From Paenibacillus sp. FSL H7-0326 (GTDB lineage Bacteria; Bacillota; Bacilli; Paenibacillales; Paenibacillaceae): a stretch of 64,000 bases of DNA. The position numbers and the translations under genes were made by a program. The stretch covers positions 248,001 to 312,000 of the forward strand of contig NZ_MPVN01000005.1 in the NCBI RefSeq assembly GCF_001955535.1, given 5' to 3'. Positions 61,178-64,000 of the stretch are shown piece after piece (the stretch's first letter is position 1; the number at the start of each line of letters is the position of its first letter). The notes beneath the pieces are model-generated. The model was not told the DNA's origin, did not search any database, and saw nothing but the letters and a program-made list of their open reading frames with translations.

Positions 61178-62422
61178 TTAAATCGCTGATTTCTCCAGTC
61201 TTTTTTTATTCATATACATAATGACGCCGACGAGCATAATTCCGATAGCGGTGAGCACTGCAGCCGATACGTATGCACTTGTAAATGCTCCTGTCGTTTC
61301 TTTATAGTAGGAGGCAATCCGCGGGCCCACAAATGAACCGCCGGAATAACCAACAAACACGATCGCATAATTGATACCCAGATTCTTAGGTCCAAACGAC
61401 TTGCTCGTCAGTGGAGGGAACACAACAAGTAAACCCCCAAAGGAAAAACCAAGCAATATGATACAGATTGCAAAGAATGTATAATCCTTAGCTACCGTCA
61501 TCAATAGAAGTGCCGCAATGGTCATGAGCAGACTTACAAGCAATGCGGCGTAGTCACCAAATTTATCGTAAATGACGCCAAAGCTGAGTCTACCAACAAA
61601 GTTGGCAAGCGTACTGATGCTGACAATGATTGCACCTGCTGCAGCTGTTAATCCAATCTGGTCCTGAGCTATAATGGAAGCCGAGCTGACCATCATGGTA
61701 CCCGCTGTACTTGCGCTGACAAGCGTTAAGAAGAGCAGATAGAACAGCGGTGATTTCAGCATTTCCTTCCAGTTATAATTCATCACCGTGCCCGTTGAAG
61801 TGCTGCCGGAGGTGGATTGATCCGGATTCCAGCCCTTAGGTCTGTAATCCGCAGGCGGAGAGACTAACAACCACCCCGTAAGGAGAATCGCAATGGTATA
61901 GAATATCCCCAGGATCTGATAGGATGATACAACCCCCATCCGTTCAATCAACGTTGCAGAAACCGGTGACAGAATAAACGGACCAATTGCCGCACTGGAC
62001 AATAATAGCCCGGAAATTTTCCCACCCTTATCGGGGAACCAACGGACCGCTGTAACAAGGGCGGAGTTGTACATCAGTCCTGCTCCTCCACCGGCAATCA
62101 AGCTAAAGGTTACATAGAACATCGGAATACTTTGGACATAACCAGTAAGAAACCAACCAAGTCCGAATAGTACACCCCCTACATACATTAACACTCTAGC
62201 GCCATATTTATCCGTTATTCCTCCTGCATAAATAGCAATCAAAGCAAAAATCAAGGTGTACAAGGAATAAGCCAAGTTGTAATCTGATGTGGCCCATCCA
62301 TGAGCTTTGGTCATCGGATCCGAAAATACACTGTAGATGGCTACAGAGGATACACAGAATATAATAATCCAAGCTGCTGCAAAAACAGCCCATCGGTTAA
62401 ACTGTTTGGGTTGAGATGACAT
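61178..62422 (-). CDS. Major facilitator superfamily transporter, OxlT-like
   Basis: A 414-residue, twelve-helix carrier of the oxalate/formate antiporter branch. The cytoplasmic loop GGITDKYGARVLMYVGG after helix 2 is the MFS signature, repeated as GVIYDKFGDYAALL in the second half. The ATG at 62422 is chosen for its spacing to GGGG. A near-perfect cre site lies 38 bases upstream. A LysR gene is divergent and could regulate it. The substrate is probably a small monocarboxylate or dicarboxylate; the call to OxlT is by family only. Confidence 0.87.
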   Translation of the reverse strand: MSSQPKQFNRWAVFAAAWIIIFCVSSVAIYSVFSDPMTKAHGWATSDYNLAYSLYTLIFALIAIYAGGITDKYGARVLMYVGGVLFGLGWFLTGYVQSIPMFYVTFSLIAGGGAGLMYNSALVTAVRWFPDKGGKISGLLLSSAAIGPFILSPVSATLIERMGVVSSYQILGIFYTIAILLTGWLLVSPPADYRPKGWNPDQSTSGSTSTGTVMNYNWKEMLKSPLFYLLFLTLVSASTAGTMMVSSASIIAQDQIGLTAAAGAIIVSISTLANFVGRLSFGVIYDKFGDYAALLVSLLMTIAALLLMTVAKDYTFFAICIILLGFSFGGLLVVFPPLTSKSFGPKNLGINYAIVFVGYSGGSFVGPRIASYYKETTGAFTSAYVSAAVLTAIGIMLVGVIMYMNKKRLEKSAI

Positions 62423-62460
62423 GCATAACATCCCCTTTCTCTTTTTTCAACTCATTTTTT

Positions 62461-62474
62461 TGAAAGCGTTTACT
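62461..62474 (-). promoter_or_regulatory. cre (CcpA) site upstream of the MFS transporter gene
   Basis: TGAAAGCGTTTACT matches the cre consensus TGWNANCGNTNWCA at 13 of 14 positions on the plus strand. Its position close to the minus-strand start codon is appropriate for repression by preferred sugars. Confidence 0.7.
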
Positions 62475-62714
62475 CAAAGAGGCGTCACAACTTATAGAAG
62501 CAACTATTACAATAAGAAATCCCCTGTAGGGTCGTTGGCCATGACTTCTCGATTCATTAAATTGTCCCTATATACACATCATAAAATTGACGGAATTGTG
62601 ACATCGCTCTTTCTTCCCCTATCTTATAAGAATATAATAACAATGTATAATACATATTTATTAATAAAATCATTCCATTGAGGTTATCAATTATAGAAAG
62701 CAGGTTACAACGAT

Positions 62715-63617
62715 ATGGAACTTCAGCAGCTTCGCTACTTTCAAGTTACCGCCCGCTGTGAACACATGACGAAGGCAGCTCAGGAACTCAATGTTTCTCA
62801 GCCTGCACTAAGCAAAACCATTGCCCGCCTTGAAGAAGGACTCGGAGCACCACTCTTCCATCGGGAAGGCAGACAAATCAGACTCAATAATTTCGGGAGT
62901 TCGTTTCTTGTACGAGTCGATCGTATCTTTCAAGAGATTGAAGAAGGTCAGCGCCAAATTCGCGATATGTCCGGTCTCGATAATGGCATCATATCGGTTG
63001 GCATTTCGTTGCCGCATATTTTGCCCTTTCTGCTGACTGATTTCTTGAAGCTCCACACCAAGGTCGAAATCAAGCAATATCAAATTCATTCAAAAGATAT
63101 GAGGGGCCCGCTTGAACAAGGCAGTATGGACATATGCATTTCCTCCAGCCCTATATTTGGAGGTCATATCGAATGGATGCCGCTGCTTGAAGAGGAAATT
63201 TTCCTCTCCGTTCCGAGCAACCACCCCTTTGCAGACCGCAACAGCATTTCTCTCGAAGAAGTCAAGGATGAGATCTTTATTAATCGTTTTATTGGATATG
63301 AATTTCGGGATCTATGTGATCACTTCTGCAGTCAGGCTGGATTTACAGCGAACACTTCAATTGAACTGGAGGAGGCAGGGGCGATCCTGCGATTGGTAGA
63401 GCTCGGTGCAGGCATCTCTTTTACGCCTCAATTATCTCTACTGAACAAGTGGGGTCCGAATACGGTCCAGCTTCGGATCAGCAACCCGAACTGTAAGCGT
63501 ACCATCGGTATTGCTTGGAACAAGGAACATTATCTTACCAAAGCGGCCGTGGAATTCCGGCAGTTTACGGTTGATTTTTTTCGCAACATCGTCTCTACGT
63601 ATTACCATCAAACCTAG
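62715..63617 (+). CDS. LysR family transcriptional regulator
   Basis: A 300-residue regulator. The helix-turn-helix is MTKAAQELNVSQPALSKTIARLE (residues about 18-40), followed by GAPLFHREGRQIRL. The effector domain occupies residues 90-300. It is divergent from the OxlT-like gene, about 290 bases apart, and upstream of a short-chain dehydrogenase gene. Either could be its target. The ATG is preceded by GAAAGCAGG. Confidence 0.9.
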   Translation: MELQQLRYFQVTARCEHMTKAAQELNVSQPALSKTIARLEEGLGAPLFHREGRQIRLNNFGSSFLVRVDRIFQEIEEGQRQIRDMSGLDNGIISVGISLPHILPFLLTDFLKLHTKVEIKQYQIHSKDMRGPLEQGSMDICISSSPIFGGHIEWMPLLEEEIFLSVPSNHPFADRNSISLEEVKDEIFINRFIGYEFRDLCDHFCSQAGFTANTSIELEEAGAILRLVELGAGISFTPQLSLLNKWGPNTVQLRISNPNCKRTIGIAWNKEHYLTKAAVEFRQFTVDFFRNIVSTYYHQT

Positions 63618-63754
63618 AATTACTCGAAATCTTGTTTATAACTTTAAGGTTATAGAATTATGTCTAAATATGTATTAGATATTATATAAGAGAAGTCTAT
63701 AATTAAACCTGTAAGAGTTAGTTACATTCATCCACTTTACAGGGGGTAATTATA

Positions 63755-64000
63755 ATGAGATTACAAAATAAAGTCGCAATCATTACCGGATCAGCCTCCG
63801 GTATGGGTAAAGCGGAAGCGCTTGCATTTGCTAGAGAAGGCGCTAAAGTCATCGTAGCCGATATGAACCTCGAAGGAGCAGAGCAAGTCGCAGCGCAAAT
63901 TAAAGAGAACGGCGGTCAAGCCGCAGCGGTCAAAGTGAACGTCACTGTGCTGGAAGATCTCTGGAATATGGTTGAATATACGAAGAATACCTTCGGTCAG
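63755..64000 (+). CDS. Short-chain dehydrogenase/reductase, N-terminal part, cut by window edge
   Basis: The first 82 codons, beginning MRLQNKVAIITGSASGMGKA, show the classical SDR nucleotide-binding loop TGSASGMG. The segment VIVADMNLEGA follows, with an Asp favouring NAD over NADP. AGGGGG lies before the ATG. The gene runs off the window before the catalytic YxxxK motif. Substrate unknown. The LysR gene ends about 140 bases upstream. Confidence 0.88.
   Translation, partial: MRLQNKVAIITGSASGMGKAEALAFAREGAKVIVADMNLEGAEQVAAQIKENGGQAAAVKVNVTVLEDLWNMVEYTKNTFGQ

Overview
The window looks like chromosomal sequence from a low-to-mid-GC, spore-forming member of the Bacillota, most likely Paenibacillus or a close relative. 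This is inferred from strong AGGAGG-type ribosome binding sites, frequent TTG and GTG starts, a ydaO-type c-di-AMP riboswitch, CcpA-like cre sites, FosB, CcdC, YezD, a PL11 rhamnogalacturonan lyase, and a giant DUF11/cadherin-like repeat protein of the kind found in Bacillus-group surfaces. I saw no rRNA, tRNA, CRISPR array, insertion sequence or prophage.

Layout. 0-8 kb: the start of a sulfatase gene cut by the window edge, a thiamine-binding protein, class Ia ribonucleotide reductase (nrdA-nrdB), an S9 peptidase, FosB and an FMN reductase. 8-16 kb: a high-affinity potassium uptake operon read on the minus strand. It runs promoter, c-di-AMP riboswitch, terminator, RCK-like orf131, a 35-residue membrane peptide, kdpF, kdpA, kdpB, kdpC, then a KdpD-like protein made of two tandem KdpD sensor modules with no histidine kinase. 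No kdpE is present. 16-22 kb: NAD(P)HX repair enzyme, an NAD(P)-binding protein, threonine synthase, a GNAT enzyme and a membrane protein that appears to start at CTG. 22-26 kb: sulfate uptake (binding lipoprotein, CysT, CysW, YezD) without a local CysA ATPase. 26-41 kb: carbohydrate and surface functions, namely the PL11 lyase, a methyltransferase with an apparent frameshift, a 2616-residue protein with 24 repeats of about 89 residues, a lactonase, a GH1 glucosidase and a LacI regulator.

41-45 kb holds the most unusual locus: two adjacent genes that each fuse an ECF-sigma-factor-like cytoplasmic part to one membrane helix and a large extracytoplasmic domain, with a 47-codon remnant of a third copy between them. 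45-64 kb: an Rrf2 regulator, an unknown membrane-anchored protein, CcdC, methionine aminopeptidase, a MerR-like coiled-coil protein overlapped by a tiny ORF, a lactate-dehydrogenase-family enzyme with an altered specificity residue, a response regulator/kinase/ABC transporter set of the antimicrobial-peptide-immunity type, a GH13 neopullulanase-like enzyme, an ArsR regulator coupled to a four-module sulfur-handling fusion, an OxlT-like transporter, a LysR regulator and the start of a short-chain dehydrogenase.

Start sites were re-chosen in many genes where the Shine-Dalgarno sequence and family alignment disagreed with the longest reading frame. All family names are from recognition of motifs, not from database searches.
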